Source: Atkinsonella hypoxylon
Taxonomy: Eukaryota; Ascomycota; Sordariomycetes; Hypocreales; Clavicipitaceae
Direction of reading: 5' to 3'
Assembly (NCBI GenBank): GCA_000729835.1
Contig: JFHB01000351.1
Coordinates: 1 to 18,429, forward strand
Length of the DNA: 18,429 nucleotides
The notes under the pieces were generated by a model. That model did not search any database. It was not told the DNA's origin and worked only from the letters and a program-made list of their open reading frames with translations. The translations under genes were made by a program, and so were the position numbers. Shown here piece by piece: positions 9,146 to 17,300 of the stretch (position 1 is the stretch's first letter; each line of letters opens with the position of its first letter).

Positions 9146-10500
9146 ATAGCACCAAAAGGAACAGGCAAGGGAAAGAGCACAAGCCCTAAACGGGGTAGTG
9201 GTTCTAGTACACCAGCTACAGCTGCTGCTACTAGCTTTCCTAGTCCAGCTAGATCCCCCCCTCAGCCAGTAGATTCCTCTTCTAATGAAGAAGATTATAT
9301 AGCTAAGAAGGCTCTAAAAGAAGCTAGATTAGCTTCTGAAAGAGTAGTGCAAGTCTATAATGTTTAAGCTAATCTAAAAGCTTAAATAGATAAGCAACAA
9401 GAGACCCTAAATAGATTTATTAGGTATAGTGAAGCAAAATAAAGCTAAAATAAAGGTAATATAGCTAATTTACTAAGTAAATTAAATACTATAATTACAT
9501 CTATAGGTAATCTCTCTATAGGGTCTCCCTCTAAGGTAGTAGATCCTATTACTTCTAAAAGAGCTTCTAAAGTCTCTTTTAAAGCCCCTAAACCTTCTAG
9601 TTCTAATAGTGCTACTTTTCTGCCTGCTTTTAATAAAGGCACTATAAAAGAGCTAAATAAGAAGGTCCACTTAATTCTAGAGGCTGCTAAGCTAAAAGGC
9701 CCTAAAAATTTTAAACAGTAGAAGTAAGCTTTAACTATTCAATTTAGGGCCCTAGGATTCCCTTAATTTATTAATAATCCTAGTATAGCTAGTACGTTAG
9801 TAGATTTAGAGCAAGCTATTATCCTTATAATTATAAGAGATAGTTGCCAATCTAGACCTTAAGCTGCTATAAGCTAGCATAAGTCCCCTGTAGATGCCTA
9901 TAACGTTCTAGTTAGGCAGTATTTGCAGAGTGCTAAAATATAATGTAGTACGCTATATGCTAGTTATTACAACTTATCGTTTTCGAACTATAAGGGATCT
10001 TTAGAGGCCTTTAATGCTGAATTTAATAATTTACTAGCTAGATTATAGCTCTATAGTGTAGCTATTGATCCTATTAACTAAGTAAATTATTATATTAATG
10101 CCTTAAAGAAGACCTTCCCTAGCTAGGCTAAAAGGCAGCAATATTCTATTAGAGCTGCTAGAGCACAAGGTCTATCTGTAAAAATGCTGAATTTACAGTT
10201 CCTTATAGCTAATTTATTAGAAGAATAAAGAGATAAAAGCTCCTCTATATCTAAGGCTCTTAGTTATAAAGCTTCTAATTCTAATAGTTCTAATAATAAG
10301 GCTAATTAAGGAAAGAATCCTCCTAATTAGAAGAAGAATTCCGATTCTAATTCTAACAATTCTAATGCCTTTAAAGAAAAAGATTAAGATAAAGCCTCTA
10401 AGAATAAGAAGAAGTAGAAGGGCTAAAGAAGAAGTAATAAAAATTCTAGGAATAAGGATAGAGAAGCTGCTTTTGCTATAGGTTGTTATAACCTATCTAC
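9146..10500 (+). pseudogene. copia gag region
   Basis: The N-terminus is basic and Ser/Pro/Ala-rich (about residues 1-50), followed by a charged, probably coiled-coil stretch (residues 50-110, rich in K, E, Q). A capsid-like part then includes SFSNYKGSLEAFNAEFNNLL at about 9980-10035, which resembles the copia-type gag domain. The end is a Ser/Asn/Lys-rich nucleic-acid-binding tail and CYNLST. I could not see a CCHC zinc knuckle. The tail is duplicated as the less damaged fragment at 7223-7460. Stops here are TAA/TAG; the open piece on the opposite strand at 9445-9642 is a shadow. Confidence 0.7.
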
Positions 10501-10639
10501 TAGCAACTAGGATACTATAGATTCCGATAGTGAATCTAGCAGTTCTAGTAGTAATAATTCTTACGATTTAGATATAGAATCTACTACTATTGATACTAGT
10601 ACTACTAGTAATAATACCCCTTCTTTTAATTACTCTAAT

Positions 10640-11010
10640 GGAATAATTAAAAACTCCCTACTATACGATATAGGCTCTACCTGTTATATAGTTAATAATA
10701 AGGTATTTTTTAGGACTTTTAAGCCTATAAAAAAGGGTAAAACTGTGCCTATTGCTACTGGAGGAGGTCCTATTTATCCTAAAGGATAGGGAACTGCTGT
10801 ATTCTAGGTACTAGTTAGTATAAATCCAGCTAAATATAGGCCTTTAGCTCTAAAGGATGCTCTATATTGCCTAGGTTTAGATACTAACCTAATTAGTGGT
10901 CTAAAGCACTATTTAACAGGGGGCACTCTCCTTAGAAATCAGCTATTTCTAGCTAATAGAAGCTGCTGTAGGCTTCTAAATCCCAAAAAGCATAGTTTCT
11001 TCTTACAGCT
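10640..11010 (+). pseudogene. copia aspartic protease domain
   Basis: LLYDIGSTCYIVNNKVFF at about 10658-10711 corresponds to the copia protease active site, normally W-x-x-D-(T/S)-G-(A/S)-(T/S)-x-H-(I/M). The Asp is at 10667-10669. The Thr that should follow is Ile (ATA), a single C-to-T change, and the downstream His reads Tyr, again C-to-T. After it, ALKDALYCLGLDTNLISGLK matches the family's 'L-x-(D/N)-V-L-Y-x-P-x-L-x-x-N-L-(I/L)-S' segment. The domain should be inactive. Confidence 0.8.
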
Positions 11011-11459
11011 TAAGGGGCAAGAGACCCCTAGAGTGTGTAAAAACCACGCAAATCTCTCTTATATAGGATTTACTAGCAATAGTTATAATGGCGGTTATAA
11101 TGCTAGTTATTCTATAGAGGTTTAAATCCCTTAATAGCTTAGTTTTAATCCTAAGGAATATAGCTGAATTAAGGAATTATCTAATTTTAAAGAAGAAGAA
11201 GATAATACCAATAACGATGCTATAGAGCTATTAGCCCTAGTTCCTAAACGGGCTTCTAGTTAGATTCCTTCTAATAATAGGGATTTAGAAGGTCTAAATC
11301 CTAAGTTGCTGGATATTAGAGGAAGTAGCTGTCTAGATCCCTTAAACGAGGCCCGTAGTTCTTAAGAGATCTAGCAAGATAGAGAGCAACAGGAAGCTAG
11401 CTCTAATGATAATTCTAGTAGTATAAATCCTACTGCTTCTTCTTCCTATAAGAAGCTCC

Positions 11460-12390
11460 TAGAATTAGCTGCTACTTAGCACGTTAGATTAAGGCATATA
11501 GAACTCCCTTTACTAAAGAAGACTGCTTCTATTACTAAAGGTATTCCTAATTTTACAAAAATCAAGGAAAAGGATTTTAACTGCCTAGCTTGCAACTAAG
11601 CTAAAGCTGTTAGAAGACCTAGTAAGCATGCTATTCCTAACCCCCTTAGATGTTTAGATATTATAGAGGGAGATACTGTTAAAATAGAGCCTATACTGCA
11701 CAATAAGAGGCCTCTAGTTCTTTTTCTAATTAATAGAAAATTACAGTATAAGTGGTCTTTTAATCTAGCTAATAAAGAGAGTTCTACTCTCTATAGCTGT
11801 ATTAAAGGCTTCTTTAAGGAATTAAAGAACTAGTATAACTGCTACCCTAAACACCTTTATTTTAATAGTAGTATAGAAATTAATACTAGGTTGCAAGCTT
11901 AGCTATCTTCTAAGGGTATTTGCTTTAGCACCTCTTGCCCCTATATTTATAAATAGAATAGGCTAATAGAGAGAGCTATAAGGGTACTTCTAAACCGTTT
12001 GCGTGCTACCCTACAGTAGTTATAATTACCTCTATATCTATAGTCTTATATCCTTCCTGCTATAGTGGATTTAGTTAATACTACTGCGAATAGTACTAAA
12101 CCACTAAGTCCTAAACAGCTATATCTAGCTAATTTAAAGCCTTCTAAGACCTATAAGCCTAATTTTACTAAAATAAGGGCTATAGGCTTCTATTGTGAAG
12201 TTCTAATTCCTTTAGAATAAAGATCTAGGTTGCAGAAGCTAGCTAAAAGAACTATTCCTAGTAGACTTTTAGCTACACTAGGTTCTAATGTATATCTAAT
12301 ATACATCCCCTCTAAACAAGCTGTTATAAAGACTAGCTTCGTTAAAATTATAGAAGGAATAGGTCCTATTTCATAGGGCATCCCTAAGGT
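11460..12390 (+). pseudogene. copia integrase domain
   Basis: The N-terminal HHCC zinc finger is intact: H-x4-H starts at 11480 (HVRLRH) and C-x2-C lies at 11582-11593 (CLAC, then NQAKAVRR). In the DDE core the first Asp is at 11657-11659 (LDIIEGD). The second is Asn at 11864-11866 in YFNSSIEI, where YFDSGIE would be usual. The Glu is at 11969-11971 in NRLIERAIR. The Asp-to-Asn change is a TG-to-TA change. After the core, SNVYLIYIPSKQAVIKTSFV fits the copia integrase C-terminal region. Integrase between protease and RT defines the superfamily. The open piece on the opposite strand at 12190-12381 is a shadow. Confidence 0.85.
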
Positions 12391-12393
12391 CCC

Positions 12394-12750
12394 TATTAGT
12401 TCTATTGTGGATAATCCTTTAGAGGGAGAAATTAATAACTAGCGGCAATTAGTAGATAATTATACTCCTAAGTATCCTTATCCTAGTTATCTAGATGTGC
12501 TAAATTATCCACTAGAACCTGTAGAAAATCAAGCTCTTCTACCAAGCAACCCTATAGAAGCTGTAGAGGCCCCTAAAGCCTCTATACCTATAGAAAAACC
12601 TATAGAAGCTACTATAGAAGCTGAAGCTAATGCTAATGCTATGGATTTAGATAGAGACATATTTTCCTTAATTAAGGATCTATGCTTTAAGGCAAGGACT
12701 AAAGCAGCTATTACTTCTAATAGTAATAAGGATGAACTTCCTAATACGTA
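12394..12750 (+). pseudogene. Integrase-RT spacer of copia pol
   Basis: This part of the pol frame has an open stretch from a Met codon at 12497 to a TAG at 12749-12751. It is Pro/Glu/Ala/Ile-rich with a repetitive IEAxE-type section (PIEKPIEATIEAEANANAMD), as is common in the low-conservation spacer between copia integrase and RT. It carries no catalytic motif and is not a separate gene. Confidence 0.65.
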
Positions 12751-12769
12751 GAGGCAAGCCCTAAAAAGC

Positions 12770-13575
12770 TCTGCTAAGCAGCATTGGATAGAAGCTACCT
12801 ATAGCGAATTTAAGCAGCTATTAGGTGCTAAAACCTTTAAATTTATAGGGAAAGACTAAGTACCTAAGGGCCGAAGAGTTCTAAAGAATAGGCTTATTTA
12901 TAGGCTAAAAAAGGATAAAGAAAATAATTCTATAAAATATAAGGCCCGCCTTATTGCTAAGGGATTTATATAAATAGAAGGTTAAGATTACCTAAAGACC
13001 TTTGCTGCAACTAGTATTTCTCCTAGCTAGTGTATATTATTAGCTCTTGCAGCTTTTAATAACTAGGAAGTTAAGTAAATCGACTTTATAGGAGCGTTTT
13101 TAAATAGCAAGCTAAAGGAAGCTATTTATATGGAAATCCTAGATGGATTCGTTAAATTTGCAGAAGCAACGCTATTAGTAGCTAAGCTACTAAAAAGCTG
13201 TAATTATAAGCCCTCTAAAGAGCAAGTAATTAAGCTAGAAAAATCCCTCTATAGTCTAAAGTAAAGTCCTAGAGAATAGCAGCAAATTCTAATACAATTA
13301 CTTCAAAAGCATAGATTTAAACCTCTTATATTAGACCCAGCAGTCTTTTATAACCCAGTTACATCTACGTATATTGCTACTTACGTAGATAACTGTCTTC
13401 TAATTGGTCTAAATCTAAGCTATATTAACAAGCTAAAGAAGCTATTACATAAAGCTTATCCAATAGAAGATAGGGGACCAGCAGAATTCTTTCTAGGTAT
13501 ACAAATCACCCGTAATAGGTCTAAAAGGTCTATTAAAATCCACTAATCTTAATACATCCTTGAAGCCCTAGAAAG
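12770..13575 (+). pseudogene. copia reverse transcriptase, first part (before the inserted LTR)
   Basis: HWIEATYSEFKQLLGAKTF opens the RT domain at about 12782. NRLIYRLKKDKEN and YKARLIAKGF (12937-12966) follow and match the copia signature 'K-x-R-L-V-A-(K/R)-G'. The first catalytic Asp is kept at 13082-13084 in QIDFIGAFLN. The YVDD box at 13382-13393 reads YVDN: the second Asp codon GAC has become AAC, in a TG-to-TA context. LEKSLYSLKQSPRE at about 13238 corresponds to 'L-x-K-(A/S)-L-Y-G-L-K-Q-(A/S)-P-R-x-W'. The domain breaks at 13575, at the inserted LTR. Confidence 0.9.
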
Positions 13576-14279
13576 TATTGAAAATAATAGAGATTACAGG
13601 ACTAGATAGAAGAGGGTAGTGGTCTCTTATATTCAGCACCTGTAATTGCTCCTAGCAATTATCACATAGTGGAAGCAGCAGCGGCCTAAATTAAGCTGTA
13701 GTGTATAGTATAGATTACGTAGAGGCAATAGATAACTGTAATAGTAGTATCTTTATATTGAGAGCGCTGTAACAAATAAGTTAGTAAGAGTAGGATCTTA
13801 AATCTTTTTAGTCTCTTATAGACCCTCTAACTATATTAGCGGGCTATAGTCGCTAGAAGGGGCTTATAGGCTACTTTATAATTTCCGCAAAAAGATTTAC
13901 TATATAAAAACAAAAAAATCGACTTACAGCTATATAAACAAGAAACCTATATACACAATTTAATAAATTCCACTAATAGTAAACAACCCTTATAAGCAAC
14001 TCTATCTAATAATTATACTATTAGATAGCCCTAATTCTTAGCTTTTGAATAATATACTTCTTAAATTTCTACTATTACTAGTTGTGGAGAAAAACGCTGT
14101 TAAAGCTGACTATAGGTTAGGCAACTTTGCCTTAGTTAAATCCAGATGTTTCGCATCTAGTAACAGCGATATCTCTACCAAAAATCAACGTAACATAACC
14201 AAAAAGGGTCACGTGATAGAGCAACTAGTAGGCAACTAGTAAGCATAAAAATAGACTACAGGGTAGCTTATTTTTAACA
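13576..14279 (-). repeat. Antisense solo copia LTR inserted in the RT domain, 704 bp
   Basis: It begins TATTGAAAATAATAG and ends GCTTATTTTTAACA, the reverse complement of the copia LTR. It is flanked by GAAAG at 13571-13575 and 14280-14284, a perfect 5-bp duplication. The RT frame continues after it (GMLDAKPASIP-like sequence) once 709 bp are removed. The presence of one LTR only, with duplications on both sides, indicates that a full element inserted here in reverse and was later reduced by LTR-LTR recombination. The open frame at 14045-14239 lies entirely in this LTR and is not a gene. Confidence 0.95.
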
Positions 14280-14284
14280 GAAAG

Positions 14285-14600
14285 ATTCAAAATGCTAGAT
14301 GCTAAGCCGGCTTCTATCCCTATACAGCCGGGAATTCTAAAGCAACCAGTTACAAAACTTCTCTCTAAATCTGACTATAAGCTTTATTAGAGCATAATAG
14401 GTACTATAATGTATCTTATGTTGCTAACTAGGGCTGATATTGCTTTTTCCGTTTAGTGGCTATTAACCTTCTTAGCTAAGCCCTATATAGAGCACCTGAA
14501 TGCCTCTAAGCACCTCCTAAGGTACTTAAGTGGTACTAGAAGCTTTACTATTATTTATAAGCGTTCTAGTCTACACCCTATAGGGTCTTCTTCTAAAGCT
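14285..14600 (+). pseudogene. copia RT, last part (after the inserted LTR)
   Basis: This resumes the RT frame, shifted by one because of the 709-bp insert. SKSDYKLYQSIIGTIMYLML (at about 14367, with Q for a TAG) and LTRADIAFSVQWL correspond to the conserved 'Y-R-S-x-I-G-S-L-M-Y-L-x-x-x-T-R-P-D-I-x-(F/Y)-A' segment of copia RT. The connection to RNase H follows: HLNASKHLLRYLSGTRSF. Confidence 0.85.
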
Positions 14601-15092
14601 TCTAGCTCTAAAGAAGTACTTAAGACCCTCCTTGGTTATTGCAATAGCGATTTTGCTGGTGATAAAGTCTCTTCTAAATCAACCTATGCTTATCTATATA
14701 AGCTAGCTAGTGGACCTATTAGCTAGAAATCGAAAAAAGCTAGTACTATTGCTCTTTCCACTTTAGAAGCAGAATCTAATGCATTATCTGAAGCTATTAG
14801 GGAATTAGAGTGGCTCTACAGCCTTTTTAAGGAGATAAAGCTGCCTTTAACCCCTCCTATTCCTATTAGGTGTAATAATTAAGGCGCTATAGTTACTGCT
14901 TATAACTTAACGTTATATAGTAGAACTAAGCACACCCTTTTGAAGTTTAACTACATTAGGGAAAAGATTCGTAAAGGTATAGCTAAGGGTAGTTATATTA
15001 ATACAAATTAGATGCTAGCAGATAGCCTAACTAAGCCTCTTGCTATTCAAAAGCATTAACAATTCATTAAGTTACTAGAGCTTTCTAGCTAG
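14601..15092 (+). pseudogene. copia RNase H domain
   Basis: GYCNSDFAGDKVSSKSTYAY starts at 14634, with the first catalytic Asp at 14649-14651; it matches 'G-Y-(S/C)-D-A-D-(F/W)-A-(G/S)-D'. The catalytic Glu region STLEAESNALSEA lies at 14757-14795. SRTKHTLLKFNYIREKI and TNQMLADSLTKPL at about 14910 and 15006 match the family's 'R-(T/S)-K-H-I-D-I-x-(Y/F)-H-x-(V/I)-R' and 'D-x-x-T-K-x-L' motifs. Few key residues are lost, so this is the best preserved pol domain. A likely stop is TAG at 15090-15092. Confidence 0.85.
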
Positions 15093-15223
15093 CTTATAAA
15101 AGCAACAAAAACACTCGAAAAATCGAAAAGCAACGAAAAAACAGTTAAAAATCGAAAACAACAAAAACAATCAACAACAACTAGTTATATTCAACTATAA
15201 CTACCCTGGAATTGCTGGAATTG
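15093..15223 (+). other. 3' untranslated segment of copia with unusual polypurine region
   Basis: 131 bp separate the inferred stop from the 3' LTR. It contains an A/C-rich stretch (about 15105-15178) with repeated TCGAAAA and CAACAA motifs. Just before the LTR comes a short direct repeat, GGAATTGCT-GGAATTG (15208-15223), instead of a clear polypurine tract. How plus-strand priming worked is not evident. Confidence 0.55.
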
Positions 15224-15927
15224 TGTTAAAAATAAGCTACCCTATATAGCCTATTTTTATGCTTGCTAGTTGCCTGTTAGTTGCTCTATCACGTGACCCT
15301 AACTAGGTCTTGTTACGTTGATTTTTAGTGGAGATATTGCTGTTACTAGATGTAAAACATCTAGAATCGACTAAGGCAAAGTTGCCTAACCTATAGTCAA
15401 CTTTAACAGCGATTTTCTCCACAACTAGTAATGGTAGAAATTCAAGAAGTATACTATTTAAAAGCTAAGAATTAGGGCTATCTAATAGTATAATTGTTAG
15501 ATAGAGTTACTTATAAGGGTTGCTTATTATTAGTAGAATTTGTTAAATTGTACACGTAAGCGTCTTATTTGTATAGCTGTAAGTCGATTTTTTTGTTTTT
15601 ATATAGTAAATCTTTTTGCGGAAATTATAAAGTAGCCTATAAGCTCCTTCTAGCGACTACAGCCTACCGATATAGTTAGTAGGTCTATAAAGGACTAGAA
15701 AGATTTAAGATTCTATCCTCACTAAGTTCGTTACAGCGCTCTTAATATAAAGATACTACTATTACATTTATCTATTACCTCTACGTAATCTATACTATAC
15801 ACTACAGCTTGATTTAGGCCGCTGCTGCTTCCATTACGTGATAATTGCTAGGAGCAATTACAGGTGCTAAATATAAGAGACCACTACCCTCTTCTATCTA
15901 GTCCTGTAATCCCTATTATTTTCAATA
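15224..15927 (+). repeat. 3' LTR of the copia element, 704 bp
   Basis: It is in the same orientation as the 5' LTR, with ends TGTTAAAAATAAGC and TATTATTTTCAATA. It differs from the 5' LTR by scattered transitions and small indels. Downstream sequence begins A-CTATC, which resembles the CTATC before the 5' LTR but is offset by one base. Confidence 0.9.
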
Positions 15928-16237
15928 ACTATCTTCTTAAACTTCTAGCTCTTTTATCTTAAAGCTTACTAAGTGTATAGTTCTTTTTATAATTATATAT
16001 ATAAATCTATATAATTCTTTTCTTATTAGAACAGCTAATATAGGTAAAATAAAAGGGTAAAAGTCTATATTTATTTATTGCTTAAGCAGTAAATAAAAGC
16101 AATAATCTTAAAGTAATATTATAGCTATAAGGTAAAGATTAAATAGTTTTATTAGGCTTTATTAATAAAGACTTTAAGATAAAAGGGAAAAAAGGAAAAA
16201 GGAGGTAAAGCCTCTATAGGTATAGAAGAGCTATAAG
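15928..16237. other. AT-rich spacer, nothing recognisable
   Basis: These 310 bp hold no open frame of note. The only structure seen is a purine run (16183-16206, A/G only apart from its edges) about 30 bp before the LTR-like block. The sequence does not continue the copia gag that lies left of the 5' LTR, although a clean insertion would predict that. Confidence 0.5.
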
Positions 16238-16434
16238 ATTAACGGACCTTAGTGGAGTTAACAACCTAAAGTAGAGCTATATTTAGTGCATCTAACAGTC
16301 TAATGTTGTTCTACAACAGTCTAAGGTTCTGCTGGCCTTATGTAACTAGTAGAACTGCTAACTCGGAACCCCTTAACATTAAGATTACGTATAATAACAA
16401 CGAGGCATTGTGCAGAGGGATCGTGACCGTTACA
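16238..16434. repeat. Possible 197-bp solo LTR
   Basis: The block starts ATTAACGG and ends CCGTTACA, an imperfect inverted end pair of the TGTAACGG/CCGTTACA type known from fungal LTRs. It is flanked by ATAAG (16233-16237) and TTAAG (16435-16439), matching at 4 of 5 positions. Its composition is less AT-rich than its surroundings and it keeps CpG sites. No second copy is in the window, so the call rests on the ends only. Confidence 0.35.
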
Positions 16435-16480
16435 TTAAGTGTTGTAAATCGAAATAGAGCAAAAGATATTAATTAATTAA

Positions 16481-16540
16481 AGCAAATAAAGACTAATTAA
16501 AGCAAATAAAGACTAATTAAAGCAAATAAAGACTAAAAAA
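16481..16540. repeat. 20-bp tandem repeat, three copies
   Basis: AGCAAATAAAGACTAATTAA occurs at 16481-16500 and 16501-16520. A third copy at 16521-16540 ends AAAAAA in place of TTAA. It has no spacers, so it is a minisatellite and not a CRISPR. Confidence 0.9.
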
Positions 16541-16996
16541 AGCTAGCTAAAGCTGCTTATAGAAAAGCTTTATACCTTCTTGCTTAAAAACTATTTTATA
16601 TACTTTGTCGTCTTAAAACCAAACCCCTAAATGACTATGCAGCCCACACTAAAGCAGGTAACGATGTAGTGCATGTTAAGATCGAAGAGGATCAGTAAAG
16701 AGCGAGATATTTATTAGTGTGTACTATTAAACAATAGTAGGCAAGAAGATTAAATAGTCTAAAAAGGCAGAAATAAAATATTAGTTATAGCTTAAAAGAT
16801 ATATATATACAAAAAGAGCTAGATGTATTAAAGTATTATAAAAAGTATTAGGAGTAGTAAAGTAAGGTTTCTTAAGTGTTAAGTATTATAAATTAAAATA
16901 GGCCAAAAGATATTAATTAATTACAAGAGATAAAGGCTAAAAAGAGCTAGCAGAAGCTGCTTACGCATCCTCTTACTTAAACTATCTATATATCCA

Positions 16997-17194
16997 GGCG
17001 ATGCGCACTCTTATAGGGGAAAATCTGCATGTAGCATCTCTTGCAAAGCTAATATAAGAACGCAAGGGGGTAACCCCGCCGCGACACAATGCTTAGGCAA
17101 TATACACTCTTATAAGGAAAATCTATATATAGCATCCCTTGTAAAGCTAATATAATATTATAAGGGAGTAACCCTACTGCAACATAATACCTCC
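16997..17194. repeat. 99-bp direct tandem duplication, copies with contrasting RIP load
   Basis: Copy 1 (16997-17095) and copy 2 (17096 to about 17194) align along their length, sharing GCACTCTTATA/ACACTCTTATA and AAAGCTAATATAA segments. Copy 1 keeps GC-rich stretches such as AACCCCGCCGCGACAC, where copy 2 reads AACCCTACTGCAACAT. Most differences are C-to-T or G-to-A in the direction of copy 2. Confidence 0.8.
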
Positions 17195-17300
17195 CTAGTT
17201 ACAAATAAGCTTATAAAGCAAGACTTATAAGTAACTTAACCCTCTAGCTAATTTCTTTTATTCCTAAAGTTCTAATTCTCTTATCTTCTGTAACAGCTTT

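Larger units (their letters stand above)
9146..15092 (+). pseudogene. RIP-inactivated copia gag-pol polyprotein frame, split by a solo LTR
   Basis: A single frame can be followed from 9146 to 13575 and, after removing the solo LTR and one copy of its duplication, from 14285 to 15092: about 1,745 codons without a frameshift at the landmarks checked. The likely start is ATA at 9146-9148, a decayed ATG before GCACCAAAAGG (APKGTGKGKS). The frame probably ends at TAG 15090-15092, shortly after the RNase H motif LADSLTKPL; a later stop cannot be excluded, because that TAG may itself be decayed. Internal stops are nearly all TAG or TAA at Gln/Trp positions, with a TGA at 11165-11167. Several catalytic residues are also lost: the protease DTG reads DIG, the second integrase Asp reads Asn, and YVDD reads YVDN. 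Confidence 0.85.
7461..15927 (+). mobile_element. Nearly full-length Ty1/copia retrotransposon (8.47 kb), RIP-inactivated
   Basis: LTRs of 708 bp (7461-8168) and 704 bp (15224-15927) in the same orientation flank a primer-binding site, a 977-bp leader and one long gag-pol frame. The domain order gag, protease, integrase, RT, RNase H is diagnostic of Ty1/copia, because Ty3/gypsy places integrase last. The five bases before the 5' LTR are CTATC. The same five occur at 15929-15933, but one extra A separates them from the 3' LTR. Full removal of the 709-bp solo LTR plus duplication at 13576-14284 restores the RT frame. The many stops mean it cannot move by itself. Confidence 0.9.
16435..17300. 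other. Gene-free spacer with short repeats
   Basis: No coding region could be supported. It holds a 20-bp tandem repeat (16481-16540), a duplicated AT-rich module (about 16455-16560 and 16900-16965), a short patch of normal base composition (about 16610-16720) whose origin I do not recognise, and a 99-bp direct duplication (16997-17194). Confidence 0.6.

Noticed and set aside
9445..9642. Minus-strand open frame of 65 codons with Leu/Glu-rich product
   Set aside because: It is antisense to the gag frame, whose translation is coherent. No family resemblance.
12190..12381. Minus-strand open frame of 63 codons
   Set aside because: It is antisense to the integrase C-terminal part of copia pol, which reads well on the plus strand.
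16481..16540. CRISPR-like array
   Set aside because: The repeats are directly adjacent with no spacers, and the context is eukaryotic.
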